Origin: an uncultured Pontibacter sp.
GTDB lineage: Bacteria; Bacteroidota; Bacteroidia; Cytophagales; Hymenobacteraceae
NCBI RefSeq assembly: GCF_947492645.1
Contig: NZ_CANLMZ010000009.1
Coordinates: 1-64,000 of the forward strand
Length of the DNA stretch: 64,000 bases
Direction: 5' to 3'
Below the pieces are notes generated by a model, which did no database searches, was not told the DNA's origin, and saw only the letters and a program-made list of their open reading frames with translations. The translations under genes and the position numbers were made by a program. Position 1 is the first letter of the stretch. Each line of letters starts with the position of its first letter. Below are positions 63,605 through 64,000 of the stretch, one piece after another.

Positions 63605-64000
63605 CTATACCATATCCCAGCTCAGGGGCGTACCGGCCTTGATAGCCTTGGAAGCTGCTTTGCCCAGCAGTTCCTCATAGTGCTTCGGCGCCAGCCCCAG
63701 CCCCGGACGGATCACACGGATATTTTCCTTTGTAAAGGCCTCACCGGCAGCAATGTCTTTGGCGGCATATACTGAACGCTTGAACAGGCGACTTTTCTCT
63801 TCTGCGCGTTGCACGCCGTACTGCACATGCCCCAATGCCTGCCATGCCCGCTCAGACTCCACCACCAGCGCATGCAGCTCCTGCGGTTCTAGTGAGAAAG
63901 CAGAATCCACGCCTCCATCTGCTCGTAACAGGGTAAAGTGTTTCTCGATAACCGTTGCGCCCAAAGCTACAGCAGCCACAGCGGCACCCACACCCATGGT
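63605..64000 (-). CDS. pseI: Pseudaminic acid synthase, C-terminal part (cut by the window end)
   Basis: About 131 C-terminal residues are visible; the 5' end lies beyond 64000. PseI/NeuB fold end: V-I-E-K-H-F-T-L and D-S-A-F-S-L-E-P-Q-E-L, then an SAF (antifreeze-like) domain with R-S-V-Y-A-A-K-D-I-A-A-G-E, I-R-V-I-R-P-G-L-G-L and L-G-K-A-A-S-K-A-I-K-A-G-T-P-L. It condenses PEP with 2,4-diacetamido-altrose to make pseudaminic acid. NeuB or LegI cannot be fully excluded from the C-terminus, but R-P-G-x-G-L-x-P fits PseI best. The GT-B-like gene follows 3 nt later. Confidence 0.88.
   Translation of the reverse strand, partial: TMGVGAAVAAVALGATVIEKHFTLLRADGGVDSAFSLEPQELHALVVESERAWQALGHVQYGVQRAEEKSRLFKRSVYAAKDIAAGEAFTKENIRVIRPGLGLAPKHYEELLGKAASKAIKAGTPLSWDMV

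Overview
The window looks like a chromosomal segment of a Bacteroidota bacterium, most likely a Cytophagales/Hymenobacteraceae (Pontibacter-like) gliding or T9SS-bearing species. The evidence is gliding genes gldA, gldF, gldG and gldC, three large secreted proteins with type IX secretion C-terminal domains, Bacteroidota-type promoters (TTG-N19-TAnnTTTG) in front of stable RNA genes, and a bacteriophytochrome plus surface-sugar genes typical of pigmented environmental Bacteroidota. I see no phage, CRISPR array or intact insertion sequence.

Layout. 1-12.6 kb is an accessory-looking stretch: three T9SS cargo proteins (a type B sorted Ig/propeller protein, a delta-60 repeat protein, a LamG/FG-GAP protein) and an acyltransferase/ECF sigma/anti-sigma-like block. 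It is punctuated by three copies of a terminator-bearing element whose fourth copy is the 3' side of a tRNA-Glu gene at 12.6 kb. 12.8-18.3 kb holds small unknown proteins, a SIMPL protein, an HNH-like zinc protein, RNase P RNA, a Smr/DUF2027 protein and a DUF2279 protein. 18.4-26.1 kb is a metal-efflux module: a CusRS-like two-component system facing a TolC/adaptor/CzcA-type RND operon. 26.5-37.3 kb carries pyruvate carboxylase, a bacteriophytochrome kinase followed by a small IsdG-like protein, a TPR protein, etfBA, a bifunctional nuclease and a nucleoside transporter. 37.4-48.4 kb has an Mla-type ABC pair, two SDR enzymes, gldA-gldFG, dnaN, a membrane histidine kinase, a lipoprotein nuclease and gldC. 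48.4-56.5 kb has housekeeping genes (dcd, hemL, guaA, SRP RNA, fsa, ftsE). 56.9-64 kb is a surface-glycan cluster (WbpE/WbpB-like pair, flippase, polysaccharide deacetylase, a GT-B-like protein and the end of pseI).

How the genes may work together. The T9SS cargo at the left, the Gld proteins in the middle and the sugar genes at the right plausibly belong to one cell-surface programme: proteins exported by T9SS, anchored on surface glycan, in a gliding cell. The WbpE/WbpB-like pair is of particular note because the Wbp pathway supplies the T9SS anchor sugar in Porphyromonas.

The most unusual signal is not a gene. The half-palindrome AAGTATA (full palindrome AAGTATACTT) is scattered through coding and non-coding DNA on both strands and in all reading frames, about 3 per kb by hand count across most of the window. 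It is near background in the T9SS cargo genes and in the ETF-nucleoside transporter block. It resembles the HIP1 repeats of cyanobacteria or a DNA-uptake sequence and has a hot spot of ten copies in about 550 bp near 63 kb. All counts are by eye and approximate.
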